DNA of 64,000 nt from Stutzerimonas stutzeri (GTDB lineage Bacteria > Pseudomonadota > Gammaproteobacteria > Pseudomonadales > Pseudomonadaceae): contig DGLA01000016.1 of the NCBI GenBank assembly GCA_002387205.1, positions 403,327 to 467,326 on the forward strand. The letters run 5' to 3'. Shown in pieces: positions 42,839 through 51,660 of the stretch. A program made the position numbers and the translations under genes. The notes beneath the pieces are model-generated. The model saw only the letters and a program-made list of their open reading frames with translations. It was not told the DNA's origin and ran no database searches. Positions within the stretch are counted from its first letter, which is position 1; each line of letters starts with the position of its first letter.

Positions 42839-43693
42839 TCAGGTGCGGAAACCCTCGACGATATGCTCGGCCAGGGTTTCGCTGACCTGCGACTGGTTAC
42901 GCTCGCTGCGTAACAGCACGATGCTGCTCAGAGGCAGTTCGGGCATGCCCTCTGCTTCGCCGAGAATGCGCATGTCGGATGAGACCAGACTCTCGAACTG
43001 CACGGTCACGGCGAGCCCCGCGCCAACCACCGCCATCAGCGCCGATAGGCTGGGACTCGTGTAGGCGACCCGGTAGGGTATGTCCAGGCCGTCCAGGGCG
43101 TTGCAGGCCCAGGCCCGACAGAAGCACTCGGTGTTGAACATCGCCAACGGCAGGGGGCGCTGTTCATGGGTGTTGAAGCCCGGCGCCTCGGCCCAGACAA
43201 ACCGTTCGCGACGCAGCAGCTGGCCGATCTCCGTGCCCGGCTCGCGGGTGACGATGGTCAGGTCCAGGTCGCGTCGGTGCAATAGCTGGTATGACGGCTC
43301 GCAGTGCACCTCGACCTGAACCAGGGGATAGGCCTGAGCGAAACGCGACAGGATGCCGGGCAGAAAACGCATCACATAGTCGTCCGGCGTGCCAATGCGC
43401 ACCGAGCCGACCATGTGCGGCTCGCGCAACGTGGTAAGCACCTCGCCGTGCAGCTTGAGGATCCTGCGCGCATAACCAAGCAGGATCTGGCCCTCGGGCG
43501 TCAGCCGAACCTGGCGACCGTCACGCTCGAAAACCGGGCGCTGCAGCACGTCCTCCTCGAGCCGCTTCATCTGCATGCTGATAGCCGATTGTGTGCGGTT
43601 GACCGCTTCGGCGGCGCGGGTAAAACCACCGTGATCAGCGATCGCGACAAAGCTGCGCAGCAGTTCGGCATCGATGCTGGGATAGTTGGCCAT
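42839..43693 (-). CDS. LysR-family transcriptional regulator
   Basis: The 284-residue regulator has the LysR helix-turn-helix (AELLRSFVAIADHGGFTRAA, NRTQSAISMQMKRLEEDVLQ) and a periplasmic-binding-like effector domain. The target is unknown. It is divergent from the DUF1127 gene (95-base gap) and upstream of asnO in the same direction but separated by 240 bases with its own promoter for asnO, so control of either neighbour is possible. Confidence 0.9.
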   Translation of the reverse strand: MANYPSIDAELLRSFVAIADHGGFTRAAEAVNRTQSAISMQMKRLEEDVLQRPVFERDGRQVRLTPEGQILLGYARRILKLHGEVLTTLREPHMVGSVRIGTPDDYVMRFLPGILSRFAQAYPLVQVEVHCEPSYQLLHRRDLDLTIVTREPGTEIGQLLRRERFVWAEAPGFNTHEQRPLPLAMFNTECFCRAWACNALDGLDIPYRVAYTSPSLSALMAVVGAGLAVTVQFESLVSSDMRILGEAEGMPELPLSSIVLLRSERNQSQVSETLAEHIVEGFRT

Positions 43694-43788
43694 TCATCAA
43701 TCTCCGAGATGGTTGCCATCAGAAACATTCGTTGGATTGATCATAAGCCCGGTTGGAAACTGGCGCCATCCACTGGGAGGGTGCACAG

Positions 43789-44022
43789 ATGAAAAGCCAT
43801 GCCGGGTTTCTACCGCGTACGCTGAGCACAGCGGGCCATTTCTCGCTCGGACGCCTGTTGCTGGGTTCCTGGCAGCAGATCTGCCGCTGGCATGCGTTGT
43901 ACCGTCAGCGCCAGCGGCTTGCTGCACTGAGCGATGAAATGCTCAAGGACATCGGGCTTAGCCGAGCCGATGTTGAGGCGGAAAGCGCCCGCCCGTTTTG
44001 GGACGAGCCGTTTCGCCGCTGA
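43789..44022 (+). CDS. DUF1127 small protein
   Basis: The 77-residue basic protein ends with the DUF1127 motif: WHALYRQRQRLAALSDEMLK, DIGLSRADVEAESARPFW. Small DUF1127 proteins act in RNA turnover and phosphate or carbon metabolism in some alphaproteobacteria; the role in pseudomonads is unclear. ATG 43789 follows GGGAGGG. It is divergent from a LysR gene that may control it. Confidence 0.85.
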   Translation: MKSHAGFLPRTLSTAGHFSLGRLLLGSWQQICRWHALYRQRQRLAALSDEMLKDIGLSRADVEAESARPFWDEPFRR

Positions 44023-44037
44023 CAAGCGCGCTGGATT

Positions 44038-44065
44038 GCAACGGCGAAGTGAACCTCGCCGTTGC
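44038..44065. terminator. Bidirectional hairpin between the DUF1127 gene and mnmC
   Basis: GCAACGGCGA and TCGCCGTTGC form a perfect 10-bp stem with an eight-base loop, placed between two converging genes. It lacks a T-tract, so termination in either direction is probable but not certain. Confidence 0.65.
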
Positions 44066-44092
44066 TCAAACGTCCCGGCAGCTGCCTGCAAG

Positions 44093-46066
44093 TCAGGTGC
44101 GCCGAATCAGCTTGCGCAGCAGGAAACGGTTCGGGTGGCAGGCTTCGGCGATGGCGCGGGGCAAGGGCAGGGGCTCGCCATCAAGCCAGGCCGCCAGCAA
44201 TTCGCCGGCCAATGGCGTGGTGATCAGGCCGCGCGAGCCGTGAGCGGTGTTGACGTACAGCCCATCCAGCCAGGGGCAGGGCGTGTCCGGAGCCTGCCGG
44301 GCATCTTTGGACAGCACGGCATAGGCACCAGCGAACGCTTCGGCGTCTGCCAGGGGCCCTATGATCGGCAGGTAATCGGGGCTGGTACAGCGGAAGGCGA
44401 CACGCCCGTGAAGGTCCTCAACGGCGCATGTATCGGCGTGCAAGCGGTGATGAAGATCGGCGGAAATTTCCTTCAGCATTTCGATATTGGAACGGTGCTC
44501 GGCTGCGCTCGGTGCAGGGTCGGCTTCGGCGAAGTTGAAGCTGGCGCCAAGGGTATGCTGGCCTTCACGGGCTGGGGCAACGTAGCCCTTGGCGCAGAGC
44601 ACGGTCTGTAGCACGGCGCTTTCTGCTGTCTCCGGCAGGCCGGTAATCTGCCCGCGGATGCGCTTGAGCGGCAGCCAGGCGCTCTGGGTGAAACGTCCAG
44701 CCTCGGCGGCCCCGGCGAGCACTACCACTGGCGCCTCGGCCAGCACCTGGTCGGCATCCAGCGCCTGCCAGGACTCGCCACTGCGGCGCAGCTCAACCGG
44801 TTGCTGGTGGTGAATCAGCCGGATATCCGGATGATCGATCAGCCAGCGGCACAATGCCGGCGGGTGCGCCCAGCCGGCGCTCGGGTAGAACAGGCCGCCC
44901 TGGTCCGTCGCGATTCCTGACAGCCTCCGAGCCTGTTCACGATCAACCGGATGGAGCAGATCGGCAGGGAAAGCCGTGGCCAGTTCGGCCTGACGTGCGG
45001 CCTCCTTCTCATCAAAGGCGATCTGCAGCACACCGCAGGCGTCCCAGTCCCGGCCCTGCTGCAGGTTGGCCAATAGCCGACGGGTATAGCCGAAGCCGCT
45101 GACCACCAGTTGCGACAGCGCCGTACCGTGCGCCGACAGCTTCAGATAGAGCACGCCCTGTGGATTCCCGGAGCCTTCCTCGGCGATGGCCGAGTGCCGC
45201 TCCAGCAAGGTGACCTGCCAGCCGCGCGCGGCCAGGCTTGCGGCGCTGGCGCAACCGGCCAGGCCTGCACCTATCACCAGAGCCCTGCGTTGCGCGGGTT
45301 TGAACGCTGGCCGGGCAAACCAGGGCTTGCCCGCCTGCTCCGGGGAGCCGATGAACCGGCCGCGCAGGCTTTCCCACTTCTGACCGAAACCGGGGATGCG
45401 CTTCACCTCGAAGCCTGCCGCCTGCAGTGCGCGCCGCACCGTACCGGCACTGGTGAAGGTGGCCAGCGTGGTGCCCGGGCCGGACAGGCGGGCCATTTGC
45501 TCGAACAGCGCAGGCTGCCACATGTCCGGGTTCTTGGCTGGAGCGAAGCCGTCGAGAAACCAGGCGTCGACACGGGCGTCCAGCGTGCCCAGGCAGTCCA
45601 AGGCGTCCCCCACCAGCAGGGTCAGCACTATCCGGCCGAAGCGAAACTGCTGGAAGCCGGGATTGACCGCCACGTATTGCGCGAGCAACTGCTGCGCCTG
45701 ATGCTGCAGTTCGGGCCACAGTGCAAGGGCGCGCTGCAGGTCGGCACGGGCAAGGGGGTGTTTTTCCACGCTGACGAAATGCAGCCTGGCGCCAGGCTTC
45801 GCACAACGCTCGAACAGCGCCCAGGCACAGAGAAAATTCAGCCCGGTGCCGAAACCCGTCTCGCCGATGACCAGGCGCTCGCCAGTCTCAAGGGCGGCGA
45901 AACGCTCCCCGAGGCCGTTCGGCTGAAGAAACACGTGCCTGGTTTCCGCCATACCCGAAATGCGTGAGAAATAGACGTCGTTGTACAGGCGGGACTGCGG
46001 CTGGCCATTGGCGTCCCAGTCGAGTTCGGCATGCTGAAAATCGTTGGCTGAATGGCTGGACATCAT
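44093..46066 (-). CDS. mnmC: MnmC, bifunctional tRNA mnm5s2U modification enzyme
   Basis: The 657-residue enzyme fuses an N-terminal SAM methyltransferase (about 1-250: GETGFGTGLNFLCAW, DAWFLDGFAPAKNPDMW) and a C-terminal FAD oxidoreductase (ALVIGAGLAGCASAASLAAR, GTALSQLVVSGFGYTRR, HGSRGLITTPLAGELLAAWL). It removes the carboxymethyl group from cmnm5U34 and methylates the product in tRNA. ATG 46066 after AGGA is chosen; in-frame ATGs at 46072 and 46063 are alternatives. It converges with the DUF1127 gene. Confidence 0.94.
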   Translation of the reverse strand: MMSSHSANDFQHAELDWDANGQPQSRLYNDVYFSRISGMAETRHVFLQPNGLGERFAALETGERLVIGETGFGTGLNFLCAWALFERCAKPGARLHFVSVEKHPLARADLQRALALWPELQHQAQQLLAQYVAVNPGFQQFRFGRIVLTLLVGDALDCLGTLDARVDAWFLDGFAPAKNPDMWQPALFEQMARLSGPGTTLATFTSAGTVRRALQAAGFEVKRIPGFGQKWESLRGRFIGSPEQAGKPWFARPAFKPAQRRALVIGAGLAGCASAASLAARGWQVTLLERHSAIAEEGSGNPQGVLYLKLSAHGTALSQLVVSGFGYTRRLLANLQQGRDWDACGVLQIAFDEKEAARQAELATAFPADLLHPVDREQARRLSGIATDQGGLFYPSAGWAHPPALCRWLIDHPDIRLIHHQQPVELRRSGESWQALDADQVLAEAPVVVLAGAAEAGRFTQSAWLPLKRIRGQITGLPETAESAVLQTVLCAKGYVAPAREGQHTLGASFNFAEADPAPSAAEHRSNIEMLKEISADLHHRLHADTCAVEDLHGRVAFRCTSPDYLPIIGPLADAEAFAGAYAVLSKDARQAPDTPCPWLDGLYVNTAHGSRGLITTPLAGELLAAWLDGEPLPLPRAIAEACHPNRFLLRKLIRRT

Positions 46067-46217
46067 AGGCATCCTGGCGCGAAAGGCGGCGATTCTAGCA
46101 GCCGCGCGAAACCTGCCGTGGATGCGCTTTGTCGCATCAACGGGTGGCCAGGCCAGAGCTCACGCCAAGGCCACTCAGCCTGCTAGTGTTATGCGAAGCC
46201 ATACTCTGGAGTAGCTC

Positions 46218-47705
46218 ATGTTCGAGTCCGCGGAAATCGGCCACACCATTGACAAGGAAACCTACAACAAAGAAGTGCCCGCTCTGCGCGAAGCCCTGTT
46301 GCAGGCGCAGTACCGCCTGCGGGAACAGGCACGGTTCCCGGTGCTGATCCTGATCAACGGAATCGAGGGCGCCGGCAAGGGCGAGACGATCAAGCTCCTC
46401 AACGAATGGATGGACCCGCGACTGATTCGCGTGGACAGCTTCGATGTGCCCACCGACGAAGAGCTCTCGCATCCGCCGGCCTGGCGCTACTGGCGGCGCC
46501 TGCCACCGAAAGGCCAGACCGGGATCTTCTTCGGCAACTGGTACAGCAAGATGCTGGAAGACCGTGTCCATGGCCGCATCAAGAAAGCCGACCTGGAACT
46601 GGCCATCGACCGCGCCCAGCGGTTCGAGCGCATGCTCTGTGCCGAAGGCATGCTGATCTTCAAGTTCTGGTTCCACCTCTCCAAGGAGCGGATGCTCCAG
46701 CGCCTCGAATCGCTCAAGGATGATCCGCTGCACAGCTGGCGGATCAGCCCGCTGGACTGGCAACAGTCGAAGACCTACGACAAGTTCGTGCGACACGGCG
46801 AACTGATCCTGCGCCGCAGCAGCCGCGACTTCGCGCCCTGGTACGTGATCGAGGGGCATGACGAACGTTACCGCAGTCTTACGGCCGGCCGGCTGCTGCT
46901 CGAAGGGCTCAACGCGGCGCTGGACGCAGCCGATCAGCAACCCTCGCAGCCGCATACCGCGCCGGTGGAGTTGAACCTTGATCAGCTCAGCCTGCTTGGT
47001 AGCCTGGATCTGGAACAGAAGCTGAGCAAGGACGACTACAAGGAGCAGTTGGCCCAGGAACAGGCGCGCCTGTCACAGCTGCTGCGCGATCCCCGCCTGC
47101 GCAAGCGCGGCGTGCTGGCGCTTTTCGAAGGACATGACGCAGCAGGCAAGGGCAGTGCGATTCGACGCGTCACCGACGCGCTTGATCCCCGGCTGTATCG
47201 CATCGTGCAGATCGCCGCGCCCAGCGAGGACGAGCTGGCCCAGCCCTGGCTCTGGCGTTTCTGGCGCAACGTGCCGGCGCGCGGCCAGTTCACCATTTTC
47301 GATAGATCCTGGTATGGCCGCGTACTGGTCGAGCGGGTCGAGGGCTTTGCCTCGCCCGACGAGTGGCTGCGCGCCTATACCGAGATCAATGATTTCGAGG
47401 AACAGCTGGTGGATGCGGGCGTGGTGATCGTCAAGTTCTGGCTGTCGATCGACAAGCAGACTCAGCTCGAGCGGTTTCAGGAGCGGGAGAACACCCCGCA
47501 CAAGCGCTTCAAGATTACCGAAGAAGACTGGCGCAACCGTGACAAATGGGACGACTACGGGCATGCCGTCGCCGACATGGTTGACCGTACCAGCTCCGAA
47601 ATCGCGCCCTGGACACTGGTGGAGGCCAACGACAAGCGCTTCGCCCGGGTAAAGGTGCTGCGCACGCTCAACGAGGCACTGGAGACCGCCATCGCCGCAA
47701 AATGA
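46218..47705 (+). CDS. pap: Polyphosphate:AMP phosphotransferase (tandem PPK2)
   Basis: The 495-residue protein holds two PPK2 domains. The first has Walker A GIEGAGKGETIK but its second motif reads FFGNWYSKMLEDR, lacking the usual Asp-Arg-Ser. The second has GHDAAGKGSAIRR and an intact FDRSWYGRVLVERV. It phosphorylates AMP to ADP with polyphosphate; by motif content the second domain should do the catalysis. This two-domain arrangement is known for the P. aeruginosa enzyme. It is upstream of a thiolase gene. Confidence 0.93.
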   Translation: MFESAEIGHTIDKETYNKEVPALREALLQAQYRLREQARFPVLILINGIEGAGKGETIKLLNEWMDPRLIRVDSFDVPTDEELSHPPAWRYWRRLPPKGQTGIFFGNWYSKMLEDRVHGRIKKADLELAIDRAQRFERMLCAEGMLIFKFWFHLSKERMLQRLESLKDDPLHSWRISPLDWQQSKTYDKFVRHGELILRRSSRDFAPWYVIEGHDERYRSLTAGRLLLEGLNAALDAADQQPSQPHTAPVELNLDQLSLLGSLDLEQKLSKDDYKEQLAQEQARLSQLLRDPRLRKRGVLALFEGHDAAGKGSAIRRVTDALDPRLYRIVQIAAPSEDELAQPWLWRFWRNVPARGQFTIFDRSWYGRVLVERVEGFASPDEWLRAYTEINDFEEQLVDAGVVIVKFWLSIDKQTQLERFQERENTPHKRFKITEEDWRNRDKWDDYGHAVADMVDRTSSEIAPWTLVEANDKRFARVKVLRTLNEALETAIAAK

Positions 47706-47873
47706 GGCGTACCGAGGCTCACCCGGTAGTCGCCGGGGCGGGGCGATGGCTGGCCATATCCCTGCTGAATGGTCGTCGCCTTTCGCAAAGGGCTGGAACT
47801 ATGCTCGGGTCATCGTCCAGCAAAACAGGCCGCTTCAGCGAGTCGGGGCCTGTCCAACCATTCGAGGTATGCC

Positions 47874-49058
47874 ATGCGTGATGTAGTGATCGTCGACAGC
47901 GTTCGGACCGGTCTGGCCAAGTCCTTCCGCGGCAAATTCAACATGACCCGGCCCGATGACATGGCGGCTCATTGCGTCAACGCGCTGCTGTCGCGCAACG
48001 ACCTGGACCCGAAACTGGTGGAAGACTGCATCGTGGGCGCCGGCTCCAACGAGGGCGCGCAGGGCTACAACATCGGCCGCAACGTGGCGGTGCTGTCGAA
48101 CCTGGGCATCCAATGCGCGGGTATGACCCTCAATCGCTTCTGCTCCTCCGGCCTGCAATCGATCGCCATCGCGGCCAACCAGATTGCCTCCGGCTGCAGC
48201 GACATCATCGTTGCCGGCGGAGTCGAATCCATCACCATGACGGCCAAGAGCAAGAACACCGAAAACCTGTACAACCCGATCCTCCAGGAGCGCGTACCGG
48301 GCCTGTATCACAGCATGGGCCAGACCGCCGAAATGGTTGCGCGCCGCTACAACGTGACGCGCGAGCAGCAGGACATCTATTCCCTGCAGAGCCAGCAGCG
48401 CACCGCGCGGGCCCAGGCTGAAGGCTTGTTTCAGGACGAGATCGTGCCGATGAACGTCCGCTACTTCACCGAGGACAAGAACACCGGTGAGCGCACCGAG
48501 CATGAAGGCGTGGTCGACCGTGACGATTGCAACCGCCCGGAGACCACGCTGGAAAGCCTGTCGGGCCTCAAGCCGGTATTTGCCGATGATGGTTCGGTGA
48601 CCGCTGGCAATGCCTCGCAGCTGTCCGACGGCGCCTCGATGACCCTGGTGATGAGCCTGGACAAGGCGCTCGAACTCGGCCTCAAGCCGCGTGCGTTCTT
48701 TCGCGGATTTACCGTGGCTGGCTGTGAGCCGGAAGAAATGGGCATCGGCCCTGTATTCTCGGTGCCGCGCCTGTTGCAAGCCCGTGGTCTGCAGATCAGC
48801 GACATCGATCTCTGGGAGCTCAACGAAGCGTTCGCGTCGCAGTGCCTGTATTGCCGCGACACGCTGGGCATCGACAACGAGAAGTTCAACGTCAATGGTG
48901 GCTCTATTTCGATTGGTCACCCGTTCGGCATGACTGGCTCGCGCACTGCAGGCCATCTGGTTCGCGAACTGCAGCGTCGCAACCTGCGTTACGGCGTCGT
49001 GACCATGTGCGTGGGCGGCGGCATGGGCGCGTCGGGGCTGTTCGAAGCGGTTCGCTAG
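47874..49058 (+). CDS. Acetyl-CoA acyltransferase (thiolase)
   Basis: The 394-residue thiolase has the nucleophile Cys90 in LNRFCSSGLQS, the His in SISIGHPFGMTGSR and the second Cys in VVTMCVGGGMGASG. It should cleave 3-ketoacyl-CoA in fatty acid or related oxidation. No 3-hydroxyacyl-CoA dehydrogenase partner is adjacent, so the chain length is open. ATG 47874 follows GAGGT. A shared terminator lies between it and fumC. Confidence 0.93.
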   Translation: MRDVVIVDSVRTGLAKSFRGKFNMTRPDDMAAHCVNALLSRNDLDPKLVEDCIVGAGSNEGAQGYNIGRNVAVLSNLGIQCAGMTLNRFCSSGLQSIAIAANQIASGCSDIIVAGGVESITMTAKSKNTENLYNPILQERVPGLYHSMGQTAEMVARRYNVTREQQDIYSLQSQQRTARAQAEGLFQDEIVPMNVRYFTEDKNTGERTEHEGVVDRDDCNRPETTLESLSGLKPVFADDGSVTAGNASQLSDGASMTLVMSLDKALELGLKPRAFFRGFTVAGCEPEEMGIGPVFSVPRLLQARGLQISDIDLWELNEAFASQCLYCRDTLGIDNEKFNVNGGSISIGHPFGMTGSRTAGHLVRELQRRNLRYGVVTMCVGGGMGASGLFEAVR

Positions 49059-49097
49059 GCCGGAAAGCCGATCGGCATCTGACCGATAGCAAAAATA

Positions 49098-49124
49098 AAC
49101 CCGCGCCTCGGCGCGGGTTTTTCT
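49098..49124. terminator. Bidirectional terminator between thiolase and fumC
   Basis: AACCCGCGC and GCGCGGGTT pair around CTCG, with T-rich sequence on the plus side and AAAATAAAC (T-rich when read from the minus strand) on the other. It sits between two converging genes. Confidence 0.92.
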
Positions 49125-49145
49125 TGCTTGAATCGCAAGCCTCGA

Positions 49146-50537
49146 TCAGCTGCGGCTGGATTCCAGCATGGTCTCAGGCCGCACCCACTGATCGAAATCC
49201 TCGTCGGTCAGATAGCCCAGCGCCAGGGCCGCTTCGCGCAGGGTCGTACCTTCGCCATAGGCCTTCTTGGCAATCTCCGCAGCCTTGTCGTAACCGATGT
49301 GCGGATTGAGTGCGGTCACCAGCATCAATCCGCGCTCCAGATGCTCGGCCATGCGCCCGGCGTCCGGCTCCAGGCCGACAATGCAGTGGGTATTGAAGTT
49401 GCGGCAACCGTCGGCCAGCAAACGAATGGATTCGAGCATGTTGTGCACGATGACGGGCTTGAACACGTTGAGCTGCAGGTGCCCCTGGCTGGCGGCGAAG
49501 CCGACGGTCACGTCATTGCCCATCACCTGACAGGCAAGCATGGACAGCGCCTCGCACTGCGTCGGGTTGACCTTGCCCGGCATGATCGAGCTGCCCGGCT
49601 CGTTGGCCGGCAAACGCACCTCGGCCAGGCCGCCCCGCGGGCCCGAGCCCAGCAGGCGCAGGTCGTTGGCGATCTTCATCAGCGCCGTGGCCAGCGTCTT
49701 CAGAGAGCCGGACAGCGCCACGAGCGGCTCATGGCCCGAGAGTGCGGCAAACTTGTTCGGCGCCGAGACGAACGGGAGGCCGGACAGCGCCGCCAGTTCA
49801 GCCGCTATTGCCTCGGCGAAACCGTGGGGAGCATTGAGGCCTGTCCCAACAGCAGTCCCGCCCTGGGCCAGTTCGTAGACCGCAGGCAAGGCATGGCGAA
49901 TCGAATGTTCGGCAATGTCCAGCTGCGCCACGAATGCAGAAAGCTCCTGGCCAAAGGTTACCGGGGTGGCATCCATCATGTGGGTGCGTCCGGTCTTAAC
50001 CAGCTTACCGTGCCGCGCCGCCTGTTCGGCGATGCCGCCAGACAGCTCGGCGATCGCAGGCAGCAGGTCGTCATGGATCGCTCGCGCAATGGCGATATGC
50101 ATGGCGGTCGGGAAGCAGTCGTTGGAGCTCTGCGCGCGGTTCACATGGTCGTTGGGATGTACCGGGCTCTTGCCGCCACGTGCCCCACCGGCCAGCTCAT
50201 TGGCGCGGCCAGCGATCACTTCGTTGACGTTCATGTTGCTCTGCGTGCCGCTGCCGGTCTGCCAGACCACCAGTGGAAACTGGTCATCATGCTGGCCGTG
50301 CAGGATTTCGTCGGCGGCCTGTCCGATCAGGCGGGCAATGTCCGGGGGCAGGTCGCCTATGCGGTCATTGACCCGTGCGGCGGCTTTCTTGATCAGTGCC
50401 AGCGCATGGCAGACTGCAAGTGGCATGCGCTGCTCGCCAATAGCGAAATTGATGAGGGAGCGCTGAGTCTGTGCGCCCCAGTAGGCCTGTTCCGGTACTT
50501 CCACTGGGCCCAGGCTGTCGGTTTCGGTGCGTGTCAT
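49146..50537 (-). CDS. fumC: Class II fumarate hydratase
   Basis: The 463-residue enzyme interconverts fumarate and malate. It shows VWQTGSGTQSNMNVNEVIA, the SSNDCFPTAMH and TGRTHMMDATP substrate segments, and the superfamily loop GSSIMPGKVNPTQCEA with the catalytic Ser. Class II enzymes are iron-independent and often serve under oxidative or iron stress. ATG 50537 is chosen because GGAG lies six bases before it; ATG 50549 has none. Confidence 0.95.
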   Translation of the reverse strand: MTRTETDSLGPVEVPEQAYWGAQTQRSLINFAIGEQRMPLAVCHALALIKKAAARVNDRIGDLPPDIARLIGQAADEILHGQHDDQFPLVVWQTGSGTQSNMNVNEVIAGRANELAGGARGGKSPVHPNDHVNRAQSSNDCFPTAMHIAIARAIHDDLLPAIAELSGGIAEQAARHGKLVKTGRTHMMDATPVTFGQELSAFVAQLDIAEHSIRHALPAVYELAQGGTAVGTGLNAPHGFAEAIAAELAALSGLPFVSAPNKFAALSGHEPLVALSGSLKTLATALMKIANDLRLLGSGPRGGLAEVRLPANEPGSSIMPGKVNPTQCEALSMLACQVMGNDVTVGFAASQGHLQLNVFKPVIVHNMLESIRLLADGCRNFNTHCIVGLEPDAGRMAEHLERGLMLVTALNPHIGYDKAAEIAKKAYGEGTTLREAALALGYLTDEDFDQWVRPETMLESSRS

Positions 50538-50685
50538 GCCGTGCTCCATTGATGAGGTATCCCTGTTTGGTCGTCGGCTGGCGGCACTGGTTCAATCCGC
50601 TGGCCGCCTGTTCCTTGAGCGATGGGAACCTTGCGCGCAGAATGTGTCCATTGGTGCTCAACTATCACCCGGCAAGGATCCTCCG

Positions 50686-51195
50686 ATGCACATTCTTCGA
50701 ACATTCGGCCTTTGTAGCGTCCTGTCCATGGCGCTGCTCAGTGGCCAGGCCAGCGCGGACGCTGCTGGCCACAAGGCCCAGGCCGAGCGATTCCTGGAAC
50801 TGGTCAATGCTGATCGGCTCGCTGTACCGGTGTACGCCCAGGTGCAGCAGATGTTTGCCCAGCGCTTCGAGCAGACCCAGGCCCCAGCCAGCAAGCGCGC
50901 ACTGCTGGAGCGCTACCAGTCGAAGGCCGATGCCGAGCTGGACAAGGCGATCGGCTGGGAACAGGTCAAACCGGACCTGATCACGCTGTACACCGAGACC
51001 TTTACCGAGCAGGAGCTCAGCCAGCTGAACGACTTCTATGAGTCGGCGCTGGGCAAGAAGATGCTCACCAAGCTGCCAGAGCTGAATGCCCGCTCGGCGC
51101 AGGTTACCCAGGCCAAGCTGGAAAGCGCCGTGCCGAGGGTCAACAAGCTGTTGGCAGAGATGACTGCCGAACTCGATACCCAGAAAAAGCCCTGA
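50686..51195 (+). CDS. DUF2059 secreted protein
   Basis: The 169-residue protein has a signal peptide (LRTFGLCSVLSMALLSGQASA) and a DUF2059 domain with DLITLYTETFTEQELSQLND and FYESALGKKMLTKLPEL. It should be periplasmic; the function of the family is not known. ATG 50686 follows AAGGATCC. The next gene (bolA) starts 13 bases later, suggesting one transcript. Confidence 0.87.
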   Translation: MHILRTFGLCSVLSMALLSGQASADAAGHKAQAERFLELVNADRLAVPVYAQVQQMFAQRFEQTQAPASKRALLERYQSKADAELDKAIGWEQVKPDLITLYTETFTEQELSQLNDFYESALGKKMLTKLPELNARSAQVTQAKLESAVPRVNKLLAEMTAELDTQKKP

Positions 51196-51208
51196 CGGAG
51201 CCGCCCGG

Positions 51209-51517
51209 ATGTCCAAACTCGAATCCATCGAACAGGCGCTGCAAAGCGCGCTGCAACCTCAGCATCTGCAGGTGCTGGACGAAAGCCACATGCACAGCCG
51301 TGGTCAGGAAACCCACTACAAGGCGGTGATCGTCAGCGAGCACTTCGCTGGCTTGAACGCGGTCAAGCGCCATCAGCGGGCCTACGCCGCCATGGGCGAC
51401 CTGATGCAGCAGATTCACGCTCTGGCCTTGCACACCTACACGCCGGAAGAATGGGCGGAGCAGGGCAGCGCACCGGACTCGCCGACCTGTAGGGGAGGAA
51501 GCAAGTCTGAAGCTTGA
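51209..51517 (+). CDS. BolA-family protein
   Basis: The 102-residue protein has the BolA fold signatures DESHMHSRGQETHYKAVIVS and FAGLNAVKRHQRAYAAMGDL with the conserved His. BolA proteins partner with monothiol glutaredoxins in iron-sulfur handling or act as regulators; which subgroup this belongs to is unsure. The last residues (GGSKSEA) are read from the start of an intergenic inverted repeat, so the tail may be non-native. Confidence 0.88.
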   Translation: MSKLESIEQALQSALQPQHLQVLDESHMHSRGQETHYKAVIVSEHFAGLNAVKRHQRAYAAMGDLMQQIHALALHTYTPEEWAEQGSAPDSPTCRGGSKSEA

Positions 51518-51570
51518 AGCCTGAAGTCGGCTGAGGACTGCTGCTTTCTCGTCCAGCTTCCAGCTTCCAG
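51507..51570. repeat. GAAGCTT-type imperfect inverted repeat
   Basis: The left arm CTGAAGCTTGAAGCCTGAAG (51507-51526) holds tandem TGAAGC-type units and the right arm CCAGCTTCCAGCTTCCAG (51553-51570) holds their complement in imperfect form. The bolA stop codon lies inside the left arm. Similar elements occur between genes in pseudomonads. Confidence 0.6.
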
Positions 51571-51660
51571 CCCCCCAGCGACGTTTTTGCTAAACTCCGC
51601 GCCCATTTTTCCCTACCCGGTCCGCCCTTTACGTGGGCGACAACTGCAGGACCTGATTGC

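Noticed and set aside
43697..43788. Palindrome ATCTCCGAGAT as operator between LysR and DUF1127 genes
   Set aside because: Short arms and no clear T-N11-A spacing; not enough to call.
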